A stretch of 64,000 bases of DNA, taken from positions 1 to 64,000 of the forward strand of contig JAFEMH010001454.1 in assembly GCA_022495995.1 (NCBI GenBank). The letters are read 5' to 3'. The notes below the pieces were generated by a model. It did no database searches. It saw only the letters and a list, made by a program, of their open reading frames with translations, and was not told the DNA's origin. Shown piece by piece: positions 10,527 through 21,948 of this stretch. This stretch comes from Adenophora triphylla var. japonica (taxonomy: Eukaryota; Streptophyta; Magnoliopsida; Asterales; Campanulaceae). The position numbers were made by a program, and so were the translations under genes. Position 1 is the first letter of the stretch. Every line of letters starts with the position of its first letter.

Positions 10527-13004
10527 ATGGTGACTTCAGACGGACACGTATCCGAGGCTTCACTTGGGCATGAAGAAGTGAACAACAACAACACAAATAC
10601 AAACGCTAGAAATGCTGAATTGCCTCCTCCCCCACCAATGCGTCAGCACGCTAGGGCAACGCGATCCAACAGCGTTGCTGATGGCAGAGGATTGCCCGAT
10701 GGCCGGAGGGACAAGCGCCCTATGGAGGGACAAGGAGCCCCACCTCCTCCAAAACGTCCAACTGGGCTGACGAATGCTGGGAATAGGGTTGGTCCCTCAA
10801 CCAATCCCATGACCAAGAAGGAAATGATGTTGGAGCGAGCCCAGATCCTAGCTGATTTGATAGCTATGGAAGAGGCAGAGCAAGCTGATGTTCGATCAGA
10901 AAGGATTGCTCCCTCCCAAGTCTCCAACAGGCAGCAGGCCAGGAGTGCAAGGCCAAATGAGGGTGTGGGGCAGAATGGTGAAAACAGGATAGTTCAACGA
11001 GCTCCTACGATCGTTCATGTGCCAAGTAACGACCTAAGGGCTAGCCTCACCAGAAATAGGGAGCAGGAGGCTCAGTCTGATTTGAGGACGCGCTTAACAG
11101 CCAACAGGAACAGGCACGTTTCCCCAGCACGGACGCAGAGATCAGGGTCTCACAGAGACAGGAACGGGCGCAGGTCGCCTATAAGGGAGGAGAGGCGCAG
11201 GTCGCCACTCGGGGATAATAGGCGCAGGTCGCCATCCGGTGCTGATAGGCGTAGGTCGCCACAAAGAAATGACAGGCACAGATCTCCAGTTCGATCGGAG
11301 AGAGCTCATTCTCACAGAGATAGGAGGAGTAGGCAGGTAACTCCCCCCAGAAGTGAAGGTCAGAAGTCAAATGCTGTTCCCCCTCCAGGAGATGAAAGAC
11401 CCGACGCCCGGGAATGGTTGTTGATGAAAAGGAAATTCGAACAATGGGAGGAAGAGAAGAAAAAGGAGACTGGAAAGGTTGAACGAGTTGATTTTGCTCT
11501 TCGACCTCTGTCCAAGGAAATCAGAGATAGTCGACCTCCTCCTACTTTCAGGTTACCTCTTCTGGAGAAGTATTCGGGGTCGACCAATGCAAGGAGTCAT
11601 ATAGCACATCTGGAAGCCACAATGTGTTTTGTCGCCAATGAGGACGACAATATGTGCAAAGCTCTCCTAAGCACACTCACTGGGGCAGCCTTAACTTGGT
11701 TCAATGGTTTAGCCGCCGGTAGCATCACCACTTGGACATGCTTCAGGACGAAGTTCTTGGATCGCTTCTCGACTGCAGGAGCTCGGAAGATGACTGTCAC
11801 CGATCTGAATAACTTGGTGCAGGCGAAGAATGAAAGCTCCATGAGCTACTTCACCAAGTTTAAGGAAATGGTTGATAAAATAGAGGAAGACCTCACTGAT
11901 AGGGAAGTCATTAATTGCTTCCGAAACGGTATTTCCTCGGCGGACATGGATTATGAACTCACAGTTCGTACAGTAACAACTCGACAGGAGTTGTTTGAGA
12001 AGGTGTACAATGTCGCTCTTGCTGAGGAAAGGAAAGAGAAAAAGAATGGTAAAAGCCCCAAGGTGGAGGTCGCTGATGATAAAAAGGACTCCAACAAAAA
12101 CGGAGGAAATAATAAAAATGGAAAAAACAGGACCAGGGCTACAGAAAAGGTGCCTGAGGCTTTCACTCCCCTTACGGTGAGTCGAACAGAAATTATGAAC
12201 GCCGTCGAGTTGGCTCCCCCTGCCCCAATGAACCCAGGCAACAAGTTCAGAAGGGACAACAGTAAGTACTGTGATTACCACAAAGACACTGGTCATCTCA
12301 CAGAGGATTGCTTGGGATTAAAGCGTATCATCCAGAGAATGGTCGACCAGGGGAGGCTCGACGCTTATGTGAAAAGGCCTCAACCCGGTGGAGGCGAACA
12401 GCCAGCAGGTGGACAGCAAGGGCCGAGGCAGCCTAGATTGAACCTGGGGGTCATTACAGAGCAAGCAAGCAACACGGCCATCAAGCACAAAATCTTCCAA
12501 CTCAATAAAGCTCCCCATGTGCCTCCAAGAAGAGAAGTCAGAGATGAAGCAATCAGCTTCTTCCCCCATGAATTGGCTACTAACATGGCAGCTAGAGAGC
12601 AAGTTCTCGTCATCCCAGGTCTCATAGACGGATGTACGACGAGCAGACTCTTAGTCGACACGGGGGCCTGCAAGGATATTTTGTTCTACAAAACTTTTAA
12701 AGAAATGGGTCTTAATGATGAGCAGTTGGAGAGATATGATGGTAGGTTGGAGGGCTTCACCAATCATCGAGTTGATGCAAAAGGCAAGATAGAGCTCGAT
12801 GTCGACCTAGGCCAACACCCCCTCAGGATCGTATCAAAGGTACAATTTATAGTAATTGATGTAAATAGTGACTATGCCGCTATACTTGGTATCCCAGGTC
12901 AGGTCGCTCTTGGAATGGTGGCATCGATCCCTCATCGCCGAAGTCAAGTTCCCTACACCCGCTGGAGTAGGGTGTGTACAAGGCACAGCTCGAGCCTACC
13001 TTGA
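10527..13004 (+). CDS. gag: Tat-A gag-protease polyprotein
   Basis: This is an open frame of 825 codons from the first ATG after the primer site. The N-terminal third is disordered, with an arginine/serine block at about residues 200-275 made of repeated RRSP units. The retrotransposon gag domain follows at about 345-500 (IAHLEATMCFVANEDDNMC, then ALTWFNGL). A zinc-knuckle-like CDYHKDTGHLTEDC is at about residues 582-595. A retroviral-type aspartic protease follows, with catalytic LVDTGAC near residue 711 and YAAILGIPG near 788. Gag forms the particle and binds RNA; the protease cuts the polyprotein. The last 20 or so residues are frameshifted: one extra base near 12939 moves the true sequence (AEVKFPTPAGVG) to another frame, uncoupling protease from pol. 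Confidence 0.9.
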   Translation: MVTSDGHVSEASLGHEEVNNNNTNTNARNAELPPPPPMRQHARATRSNSVADGRGLPDGRRDKRPMEGQGAPPPPKRPTGLTNAGNRVGPSTNPMTKKEMMLERAQILADLIAMEEAEQADVRSERIAPSQVSNRQQARSARPNEGVGQNGENRIVQRAPTIVHVPSNDLRASLTRNREQEAQSDLRTRLTANRNRHVSPARTQRSGSHRDRNGRRSPIREERRRSPLGDNRRRSPSGADRRRSPQRNDRHRSPVRSERAHSHRDRRSRQVTPPRSEGQKSNAVPPPGDERPDAREWLLMKRKFEQWEEEKKKETGKVERVDFALRPLSKEIRDSRPPPTFRLPLLEKYSGSTNARSHIAHLEATMCFVANEDDNMCKALLSTLTGAALTWFNGLAAGSITTWTCFRTKFLDRFSTAGARKMTVTDLNNLVQAKNESSMSYFTKFKEMVDKIEEDLTDREVINCFRNGISSADMDYELTVRTVTTRQELFEKVYNVALAEERKEKKNGKSPKVEVADDKKDSNKNGGNNKNGKNRTRATEKVPEAFTPLTVSRTEIMNAVELAPPAPMNPGNKFRRDNSKYCDYHKDTGHLTEDCLGLKRIIQRMVDQGRLDAYVKRPQPGGGEQPAGGQQGPRQPRLNLGVITEQASNTAIKHKIFQLNKAPHVPPRREVRDEAISFFPHELATNMAAREQVLVIPGLIDGCTTSRLLVDTGACKDILFYKTFKEMGLNDEQLERYDGRLEGFTNHRVDAKGKIELDVDLGQHPLRIVSKVQFIVIDVNSDYAAILGIPGQVALGMVASIPHRRSQVPYTRWSRVCTRHSSSLP

Positions 13005-15420
13005 TCATGTTCTCAGAGAAAGAAAGAAAAGGGAATTGGAAATCGAGACTGCAGATGGTTATTTAAAGTTGTCTCAATCAGTCACCAAAACTACCAGACT
13101 ATCGACAATCACCGACGTGGAAGAGTCGACCTATCGCTCAAATGACGAAGTCATGCTTGAGTCGACACGTCACTCTAACACCACTGAGGTCGATTCAGAT
13201 GTAGTTATGGTCGACCAAGTCATCATAGGCAACCTATGCCTCCAAACTCGACAATAACTCGGGGGCCACCCCCACCACCAGCGAGGTTGCAGACAAGTTA
13301 GATGATATGATAGCAGAAGAAGCTCCACATCTGAGGGCCGAGGAGAGACAAAGGGTTAAGGAGATAATCATTGAGACTCTACAATTCAGGGATGGACCAG
13401 AGCTAGAAGCTGTGGATGAGCTAAAGTCAGTAATCACCAACCTTTCTTACCCCGACCAAAAAATTCAGATTGGGAAGCAGCTATCAGTTGAGGAGCGGGC
13501 AGAAATCATCGAGCTACTCAAGGAAATCAATGATGTCTTTACATGGAGGGTAGAAGACATGAGGGGAATCAAGGAGGAGGTCGCTGTTCACAGACTGGAA
13601 GTCAACCCGACCATAAAGCCTAGACCCCAAAATTGAGGAGCTTGCTCGCGACAAGGAAGAGGCCATAAAACTGAGGTACAAAAACTTTTGAATGCAGGGA
13701 TAATCAAAGAGGCCACTCATACAACGTGGTTGGCCAACGTGGTCATGGTGAAGAAATCAAACGGTAAATGGCGGATGTGTGTCGACTTCACCACTCTCAA
13801 TCTTGCTTGCCCCAAGGACAGCTATCCCCTTCCTAGAATCGACAAGCTAGTCGATTCCATTGCTGGTCACTCAACCCTCGCCTTCCTCGACGCTTACTCG
13901 GGTTACCACCGCATTAAGATGCATGAGGATGACATAATCAAGACGGCATTTCAAGCGGCCGGAGGCATCTACCGCTACAACATGATGCCATTTGTATTGA
14001 AGAATGCAGGGGCAACTTATCAAAGGATGGTGAACAAAGTCTTTGCTTCTCAAATTGGCCGAAACATGGAGGCCTACGTCGACGATATGGTCATCAAAAC
14101 AAAGACTGGACGTCACGTGGTCGACCTAAGGGAAACGTTCGCCAATTTAAGAGCAAACGACATGAAACTCAACCCTAGCAAGTGTGTATTTGGTGTAGCT
14201 GCTGAAAGTTCCTGGGGTTCATGGTATCTCAATGGGGTATAGAAGCTAATCCGGAAAAATCAAGGCTTTAGTCGACATGAAGGCTCCCACCGGTGTCAAA
14301 GAGATGCAAATGACTTAACTAAGGGTAGCAGCTCTTGGTCGTTTCATATCAAAGTCAGCAGAGAGGTCTCTCCCCTTCTTCAAAGCATTGAGGGGGACGA
14401 AAAGTTTTGAATGGACGACCGAATGTCATTCGTCGTTCCAACAGCTGAAGGATTACCTCGCTACTCCACCTCTCCGAGTAGCCCGACCACCGGTGAAACT
14501 TTGTTTGTGTATTTATCCGTGGGAGATAAATCGCTGCGCGATTTTGGTTAGAGAAGATGAGGGGTTTCAAAAGCCAGTATACTACATCAGCAAGGCCCTA
14601 TCAGATGTGGAGAGCAGATACTACAATGCTGAGAAGGTCGCCTATGCCCTAGTCGTGGCTTCAAGGAAGCTGCGAGCTTATTTTCTGGCTCATCCAATTG
14701 TGGTTCTTACAAATGCTCCCCTAAGAAAAATTCTTCACAAGCCGGAGAGTTCGGGTCGACTTCTCAATTGGTCAATTGCCCTTACTGAATTTGACATTGA
14801 GTATCGACCTCGAAAGGCGTTGAAGGCTCAAGCTCTAGCTGACTTCTTGGTCGAGCTTACATTCACCAAGGAAGACGACGAGCAGCGAGCTCCAAAAGAG
14901 AAGGCTAAAGGGAAGGAGTTAGAGTCCTGTGTCGCCATCAGCCTACCCGACGATTGTTGGAAGGTCTATTCGAGACGGATCAGAACTAAGAATAGCAAAT
15001 GGAGCTGGGATAGTGCTAATTGAACCGTAATGCAGGACAGTATACGAGGAGTCATTAAGGTTCAAATTCGATGCTTCCAACAACCAGGCCGAATATGAAG
15101 CTTTGATAGCAGCTATAGAATACGCCAAGTGTTTTGGAGCGACTAAGATCATGGCCTACTGTGATTCACAGCTGATAGTCAACCAGGTCAGAGGCGAGTA
15201 CGAGGTACTTAGTGCCACACTGATCAAATACTGCGACCTGGTGAAGGAACTGATAAAAGATTTGGAATTCTGGGAGATTCAAAGAATTGGACGAGAAGAC
15301 AATGAGCTAGCTGACCTCCTCTTGAAACTAGCCACTTCGGATGAACCACATGATGAACCTATCTCCTTCCTCGAAAGTCCAAATTTATGAAAGAGTAAAA
15401 ATTCAATGCATAGATGATCC
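12935..15420 (+). pseudogene. pol: Tat-A pol: reverse transcriptase and RNase H, broken frames
   Basis: The continuation of the polyprotein is spread over all three frames: 12935-13257, 13307-13636, 13688-14242, 14388-15023 and 15103-15390. Reverse transcriptase motifs are clear, with FLDAYSGYHRI near 13890 and catalytic YVDDMVIKT near 14075. Ty3-type RNase H follows, with KPVYYISKAL near 14570, FDASNNQAEYEAL near 15070-15105 and YCDSQLIV near 15160. Breaks include a one-base loss near 14205, loss of an A in an A-run near 14255, a stop near 14315, and stops near 13257 and 15022. The breaks are small, some in homopolymers, so sequencing error is a real alternative to decay. Confidence 0.88.
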
Positions 15421-15429
15421 CTCCAGAAA

Positions 15430-16680
15430 TTGGACTCAGAGAAGTGTTGGATCGAGGAAATGAAGGCATACATAGAAAGTGGAGAGCTGCCAGATGACGA
15501 GAAGAAGGCTCGAGCTATCAAAAAGAAAGCTCCAAGGTATGTCATTCAAGGAGGCGACCTGTTCAGAAGATCTTATACTCGACCATTACTAAAGTGCATC
15601 CACCCTCAAGAGGTCGCCCTATTGATACACGAAGTACATAGTGGAATTTGTGGTGGACACCCGGGGGCCAGGACTCTTGCTGACAAGTTAATCACTTTGG
15701 GGTACTACTGGCCACACATGAGAGCTGACACTCACAACTTTGTTCAGCAATGTGATCAATGCCAAAGGTTTGCCAACCTTCCCCATGTGCCTACAACAGA
15801 GCAGACTCCTGTGATCGCAGCTTGGCCATTTGACATGTGGGGCGTCGACCTGATTGGACCCTTCCCTCCCGCCCGAGGAAACTGCAAGTATGTGATCGTC
15901 GCCATAGATTACTTCACTAAATGGGTTGAGGCCAAACCATTAGCTCGCATCACAGAGGAAAATGCTATCAACTTTATTCATGACTTCATTTGGTGTCGGT
16001 TTGGTTTTCCTCGAGCTATAGTATCTGACAACGGACTGCAATTCTCCAGAGCCTTCGAAGCAGAGATGAATCGGGTAGGAATCAAGCATTGGCAATCTTC
16101 TGTTGCCTATCCTCAAGGAAATGGGCAAGCTGAGGCAGCAAATAAACTTGTTCTATCTTCGCTCAAGACTGGACTCGTAGGTCGACGAAACAATTGGTTG
16201 GACGAACTCCCCCTTGCTCTTCGGGGCGCCCGTACAACCACTCGGGGGCCTACGGGGGAAACCCCTTTTGCTCTCACATATGGGTCAGAGGCCATGGCAC
16301 CTGCTGAGCTCAGATTCCCTACTGCTAGAGTGACCTTCTTTGATCAAGAGCAGAATGATACCAACAGGTTGATCGACTTGGACCTGATCGACGAGAAGCG
16401 AGAAACAGCCTACCTCCGAATGGTCAACTACAAGCAGCGAACTAAAAGTTATCACGACAAGAAGGTCAAGGCAAGGTCGTTCCAAGTTGGAGATTATGTG
16501 TTGAGAAAGATCGAAGCAACGGGTAAAAGGACCCAGCAGAACAAGCTATCCCCTAACTGGGAAGGTCCATATGTAGTCACTCGAGTCGTCAAGGAAGGCA
16601 CCTACATGATAGCTCATCCTGGAGGTGACGAGTTGAAACATCCTTGGCATGCTACTCACCTCATCAAATACTACTTTTAG
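15430..16680 (+). CDS. pol: Tat-A integrase domain (pol C-terminal part)
   Basis: This 416-codon open stretch carries the integrase end of pol. The zinc-binding HHCC region is at about residues 70-118 (H-x-V-H-S-G... then CDQCQRF). The catalytic D,D35E triad is present: the aspartate of WGVDLIGPFPP (about 140), of IVSDNGLQFS (about 199), and the glutamate of GNGQAEAANKL (about 236). The C-terminal GPY/F-like text WEGPYVVTRVVKEGTY lies near 387-402. Integrase inserts the cDNA into the genome. It has no start codon of its own and would need upstream translation, which is interrupted. The stop is TAG at 16678. Confidence 0.9.
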   Translation: MDSEKCWIEEMKAYIESGELPDDEKKARAIKKKAPRYVIQGGDLFRRSYTRPLLKCIHPQEVALLIHEVHSGICGGHPGARTLADKLITLGYYWPHMRADTHNFVQQCDQCQRFANLPHVPTTEQTPVIAAWPFDMWGVDLIGPFPPARGNCKYVIVAIDYFTKWVEAKPLARITEENAINFIHDFIWCRFGFPRAIVSDNGLQFSRAFEAEMNRVGIKHWQSSVAYPQGNGQAEAANKLVLSSLKTGLVGRRNNWLDELPLALRGARTTTRGPTGETPFALTYGSEAMAPAELRFPTARVTFFDQEQNDTNRLIDLDLIDEKRETAYLRMVNYKQRTKSYHDKKVKARSFQVGDYVLRKIEATGKRTQQNKLSPNWEGPYVVTRVVKEGTYMIAHPGGDELKHPWHATHLIKYYF

Positions 16681-16797
16681 TTTTCAGTTTCCAAGTTCAA
16701 GTTTGTGGTAGTTCTAGTGTCTAATTGATGTAAGCATGTTCTATACTTCAATGAAAAGCGCAGTTCATTCCATCAAGCATAGTGTTACAATAACCCC

Positions 16798-17290
16798 AAC
16801 AAGCTCGACTCTTAGTCAGCCTCGTTTAAACAAGCTCGATTCTTAATCAGCTTTGTTCAATTAACAAGTCCGACTCTTAGTCGACTTCGTTCTAACAAAC
16901 TCGACTCTTAGTCAGTTTGTTCTAATTAGCTCGATTCTTAATCAGCTTTGTTCAATTAACAAGTCCGACTCTTAGTCGACTTCGTTCTAACAAACTCGAC
17001 TCTTAGTCAGTTTGTTCTAATTAGCTCGATTCTTAATCGCCTTTGTTCAATTAACAAGTCCGACTCTTAGTCGATTTCGTTCTAACAAACTCGACTCTTA
17101 GTCGGCTTGTTCTAATTAGCTCGATTCTTAATCGCCTTTGTTCAATTAACAAGTCCGACTCTTAATCGACTTCGTTCTAACTAATTCGACTCTTAGTCGG
17201 TTTATTCTAATTAGCTAGACCCTAGGTCGCCTTCCGTAGTGTGAGCAGTTCGACTCATAGTCAATCTCATTCACAAAAAAGTTAAGCAAG
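16798..17290 (+). repeat. Tandem repeat block in Tat-A 3' region
   Basis: Units of about 30 bp with the core CTCGACTCTTAGTCGGCTT are arranged in higher-order blocks of about 90 bp. Each block is a CCGACTCTTAGTCGAC unit, a CTCGACTCTTAGTCAG unit and a CTCGATTCTTAATCAG unit, and at least four blocks follow each other. Each core GACTCTTAGTC is an imperfect palindrome. Tandem repeats at this position are known in Tat-lineage elements. Confidence 0.9.
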
Positions 17291-17579
17291 TCTGAGGTCG
17301 ACTAAATAAATAAAGATCAAGTCACCTCTAGGCTCAAGTTCACTCATTCATCCTATCTGTATCTAGCTCGACGTTTACTTTAAAAAGCATACAACATGCA
17401 ATAAATAAAGTCAGCTATGATAGAGATAAGTCTCCCAAAACGGGCTAAGACTTAGACAAAATTAACTTACAAAAATATTTTGCCTCCCAAAAAACTGGGC
17501 CAAGGCATTCGGATAATGTTAGAGCAAAAAACAAAAAATGTTGGTTGGGGCTTGTTCATTACAAATTCAACTAAACGGT

Positions 17580-20500
17580 TTAAGAGTCCTGGCCGACATT
17601 AGTTTGGTCGTCAGTAGCAGCTCGACCCTCCCCATCTCCTTGTTGCTGGGGGTCAATGGGTTTACCCGACTCTGAATAAACCTGTTCATCTGTTGTATCC
17701 ATAGCTTCAGCATCATCCAGCTCTTGCAGAACCACATCAAAATTTCTATCAACAATAGGGGGAGCTTCCCACTTCTCACAATTATCTTCTTCATCTTCCT
17801 GGGCAATAAAGGCCAAGTCATTCTCGAGATAGGGAACAAGCGAATGACCTTGGCGAGCTGCCATGTCGTACTGGGACTCAGAAAACCAACGAGCTAATTG
17901 CTCGATGGTAACTGTAGCTGAGGGATCCACCAGTGCTCGACGGGCCATGTGCCTCTTGCCGACCTCAAGAAAGTCTTGTGCCTTGGCCACGATAGCATTA
18001 TAATATTCATCCCCCTCCTTGAACTTTTCAACTGCAGCTTCAAGTAGCCGCCCCTTAGCAGCTTTCTCAACAGCAGTCTGGAGATCTTTCTGACCTTTCT
18101 CTCGCTCAAGTCGATGCTCTGCATGCAGCTGGAGTAGGAAGTCATCCTTCTCCTTCAGAAGCTTGTTAATAGTGGCCAGCTCAGTCTTGGCCTTCTCCAG
18201 TTCCTTCTTCTCAGCACCCTTCTCCGCCTCCACTTCCTTGAGTTTGGACTCTGCAGCCTCAAGGTCGGACAGAGCCTTGGTCTTCACCGCTTCGTTGGCT
18301 TCATACGAATTGTCCAGGTCGTTATACTTCTCCTTCCATTCCGCAAGCTCTTGAGCCTTTTTGGAATAATCACGAAGGGCTTGTCTCTCCCTCTCAATGG
18401 AGGCCCTCCAAGAGCTCTTGGCTTGCTCAATCATGGTAAGATTCTGCATTCCAAAGAAATCAATGAAGTGTTAGCTCGTGATTCAAGTTGATCGGATAAA
18501 AGAGTAAGCAACTAGAATGAAAGACACAGTAAGAGGTTACCTCGCAATGAGCCAGCCCAGATCGAGCTGAAAATTCTTCAGGCGTTATGCCCTTATCAGC
18601 AAATTGAGCAAGCAGACCCACATCCACAGCTCTTCTCACAATCACCTGGCCCAAGTTCATATCTGGGTAGCTGCGACTCAGGCAATTAACTCCTTCAAGA
18701 GAGGGAACATCACTCAGCCTCTGCATCATTTCTTCAACGGATTCTTGGTTGGGATAAGAAGAAGCTGGAGGAGGTGGAGGCAGTTGGCTCGATGAAACAA
18801 AGATTCCCTTGTCGGATCGCAACCTCTTAGTCCTCGCAGGCCGATCATCAACTTCCGTCTCCATGACGTCGTCATCAATGTTTACGACATCCAAGGGGCT
18901 AGTTCCTGCTCCGACAAAGACGGAGGTCCCTGGATTGACATCAGTAGTTGGGTCGGAGCTCAAATCGGGCCTGCTAGATTTGTTGGATTCATCACCCTCC
19001 TCAGTCGCGTTCATGGTATGACTGCTGCTCAACAAGGGATCTTCTTCTTCTACCCCTTCCATTGGCACCATCCCAATATTGTCTTTTGGAAGCAGACTGG
19101 TCCTTACCGCGGCTTCCCTCTGCCTGTGAGCACGAGCATTAGCCTTTCCATGGTCTTTCCTCGCTTTCTTCTTGTCAGAAACGCCAACGATTCGAACCAT
19201 GTTAGCTTCTTGCTCAGGAGTCAGAACTGCAACAAATTTAAAGTGAAAAAGTGTTAAATCGACATACGAGCAAAAGCTCTATATACGAGCAAAGGTTCTA
19301 TATACGAGCAAAAGTTCTATGTACGAACACAATATGTACGACTTGATCATCCTATGAGCGAGTTAATTATGTACGAACTACAGACTCAACCTATGACTAG
19401 CTCACCCTAGACAAATTGATCATTCATGCCAGTAATTCAATGAAAGGCAAATAAAGAAAAGCTGAACAGAGAGATCTTACCACCAGCGTGCTCCCCATTG
19501 GCTTTGCAGTAATCTTTGTTCTTCTTACAAAGTTGACACTTATCTCCGAATTTACCCAGGTGGTGAGTTATCCAGTCCGGATATATTTGGCCCCTTGACA
19601 CAGGGATAAGGGGCTCCACCACTCCATCTCCCGACATCATTCCAGCCTGAATGAAGTTGTACTTAGTGGTAAGCAGACTCTCCCAGCTAATGGGCCTTCT
19701 CGCCACTAATCGACACAAAGCCTGGTACAAGCTAAGATGCCAAGACGGCTCCCAAAAGTCCCTCTCATCAATGGTTTCTGTTTCATCGTTGGGCAATGGG
19801 AACTCCCATCCTAATCTGCTCTCTACCACCACTACATGAGAGTTCCACCCACTGTGCTTGCTGGGAAGGTTGGTAAAGAGTTTGGGAGATTTGGGCTTGG
19901 AAGGAGTACTAATGCTCAGGTCATTCCCGCTATACTTAATACTGAAAAATTCTTTAAACACCCTCATACATGGTTCATATCCTAAAAATCTACACACCAT
20001 AGCGAAGCATACCAGAACTCTACAAGTGTTGGCTCCTAGTTGAAGGGGAAGGGCATTGGCACACTCCAAAAATTCGTTGATAAATGGATCAAGAGGTAAC
20101 CTAAGGCCAGCAACAAACTGGCCGTAAAAGAAGGCGACCTTAGTAGCATCCTTGGTGAAGGACGACCTAAATTCCTTCATGAACTCCTTCTGAGTGTAGA
20201 TGGTCACTTGGTAGTCCTCTTTGCTGACTTCGCAAAATTCCCTAATCATACTATACCTAGAGGGCAAGTTCTTATTGCCACGCAAAGGCCCTTGGGGAAC
20301 ATACCCCCTTTCATTTCTCCCTGGCACAACTGAGTTGTCAAATGCATTCACAATCCTGGGACCTGAAGAAGTCGAGGCAGCATTTCCTTCTTGAGTCGCC
20401 ATATCTGTACAAACAAAAGAGGAAGCAGGGGAGTCAGTCCTATGATCATGTTCAGTCGACCTACCTAAGGACGACCTAGACTCCCCTGGAAAACCTATTC

Positions 20501-20798
20501 TATTCCTAAGGAAGGAGGGTTTGTGGATATCCCTAACATAAAACAAAGTAATATGGTCGAGCAGTTCGTGGAATAGATGAAAAGTGACAATATTTGAATC
20601 ATCGACTACAAGGTTTTCAACGTCCCCTACAATGGGCAACCCTATCTCACTGAAGTTCAACTCCCACCTGGTCAAAATAGAGGCACACTCATCCAAGGAC
20701 ATCACTCTCCATTCACCGTTCACGTTCTTATACACTCTACGATTGACGGTACAGTAGCCATACCATGCCCCTGGTTCGCTACTAAAAGTCCTAGCCAT
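17580..20798 (-). CDS. Tat-A antisense three-exon gene (extra ORF), intact
   Basis: On the opposite strand to pol I can build a spliced gene with exons 20798-19481, 19226-18541 and 18443-17580. Both introns have GT...AG ends and the phases agree, giving 955 residues without a stop. Exon 1 starts MARTFSSEPGAWYGY. Its second half resembles the globular domain of plant 'putative gypsy-type transposon' proteins (text such as LPLDPFINEFLECANALPLQ and FVAGLRLPLD). Exon 2 starts VLTPEQEANMVRIVG, with a basic KKKARKDHGKANARAHRQRE stretch. Exon 3 is a long coiled coil (about the first 190 residues) with an acidic tail. Antisense extra ORFs before the 3' LTR are known in Tat elements; their role is not. 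The Tat-B copy shares the exon plan. Confidence 0.8.
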
Positions 20799-21267
20799 GG
20801 CGGAAGTAAAGACAGAGCATAAATTAAAAGCCCTAAAAGAAGAATGGGAGAGAAATACCTTTGTAAATGTCGGAATAGGAAGCTGTTGCCGAAGATGGAA
20901 GCCCAATTTAACTCAACTGCTTCTTCGCTATTTTCGCCGGAGATTCTCAAGAGCTTGAAAACGGTAAAAGTTCTAAACAGAGAAGGAATGTGCAATTTAT
21001 ATTTTCCAAGATTGGAAAGGAAAAAAGAAAATTCAAAAAATAATTTCCATATTAATGGCGGAAACGGTTTCCGAGAAGGAGTTCCAAGCGTCAGAATTGC
21101 AATCATTACTGAAATCGGCGCTCCTTCATCTCCTACCGTTCATCGCCAACGACCAGGATGGTGCCACGTCATCAAAAGTCGACTATATCTCAGAACGAGT
21201 ATCGACCTGCGAGTAAAATAGTTCTCATCAAAAATCTTCTTAACTTCCAAGTCGACAAAGTCCACTC
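20799..21267. other. Region between antisense gene start and 3' LTR
   Basis: This lies upstream of the antisense gene's start codon and so should hold its promoter. I see no clear TATA box at a convincing distance. Open frames at 20720-21221 on both strands are short and overlap; no gene is supported. Confidence 0.5.
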
Positions 21268-21283
21268 GAAAGTTGGGGGCCAC
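21268..21283 (+). other. Tat-A polypurine tract
   Basis: GAAAGTTGGGGGCCAC directly precedes the TG of the 3' LTR, the expected place for plus-strand priming. The Tat-B equivalent (minus strand, near 27104-27120) reads AGTTAGGGGCCAA. Confidence 0.7.
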
Positions 21284-21943
21284 TGAACATACCAAAAGTG
21301 TCAAGATGGGCTAAGCAAGCAAAGCCCAATCACAAGCAGCCTTGACCATCACATTCTCAATGAGGCTGACCCAATCATAACAAGGCCCAAAGCCCATCTC
21401 TTGTATCAGTCGATTAAGCCCATAGTCCGACCTATCAGGTCCCGACCTGACTTAGTCCGACCTCATAATCCATATCACGATTCGGGTACGAACCATGCTC
21501 TACCCGACAGTCAGGTCGACCATTCCACGAGTGGCGACCTCGACCTAAATCAACAAGTGACGACCTGACACTTGCCGGCGTATTTGGTTGAACAATTCTC
21601 ATAACCACATCCCTACAAATCAGGGGCCGTTATAGACACGTTCCCACAATCAAGTAACTGCCGCTACAATCTCGGAGCACATGTCGCCTCCCCAAAAATA
21701 TACCACTCTTGTCTATAAATACTTCATCACTACCAAACGGTGAAAGGTAACTGCCATTTTGTATTCTGAGTTCATTATTCAATACATTTTGAGCTATAAT
21801 ATACCGTTATCTTACTCTCACGCCCGAGTGTCTTCGCCGGAGACACATCCGGCTAGTCGTGGGTTCTGATTTCAGGTCAAGGAGCCAGGTGATCAGTCCT
21901 GCCACGTGGAGGATTATTGATAAGCACAATTCCTGCAGCATCA
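21284..21943 (+). repeat. Tat-A 3' LTR
   Basis: This is 660 bp and aligns without gaps to 9802-10461 with two substitutions. It is followed by the target duplication CCACT at 21944-21948, after which the hAT transposase resumes. Confidence 0.95.
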
Positions 21944-21948
21944 CCACT

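Larger units (their letters stand above)
9802..21943 (+). mobile_element. Ty3/gypsy LTR retrotransposon, Tat lineage (Tat-A)
   Basis: The element has two 660-bp LTRs (TG...CA) and the 5-bp duplication CCACT at 9797-9801 and 21944-21948. A tRNA-Glu-type primer site lies at 10465-10485 and a purine-rich tract before the 3' LTR. Gene order is gag-protease, RT, RNase H, integrase, so it is Ty3/gypsy. A long 3' region with tandem repeats and an antisense gene places it in the Tat lineage, where extra reading frames between pol and the 3' LTR are known. The LTRs differ at only two positions that I could find, so the insertion is recent. Pol nevertheless carries several frameshifts and stops. Confidence 0.95.

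Noticed and set aside
11709..12296. 195-codon frame antisense to gag
   Set aside because: It is a shadow of the gag coding sequence; the sense frame has clear gag motifs and the antisense has none.
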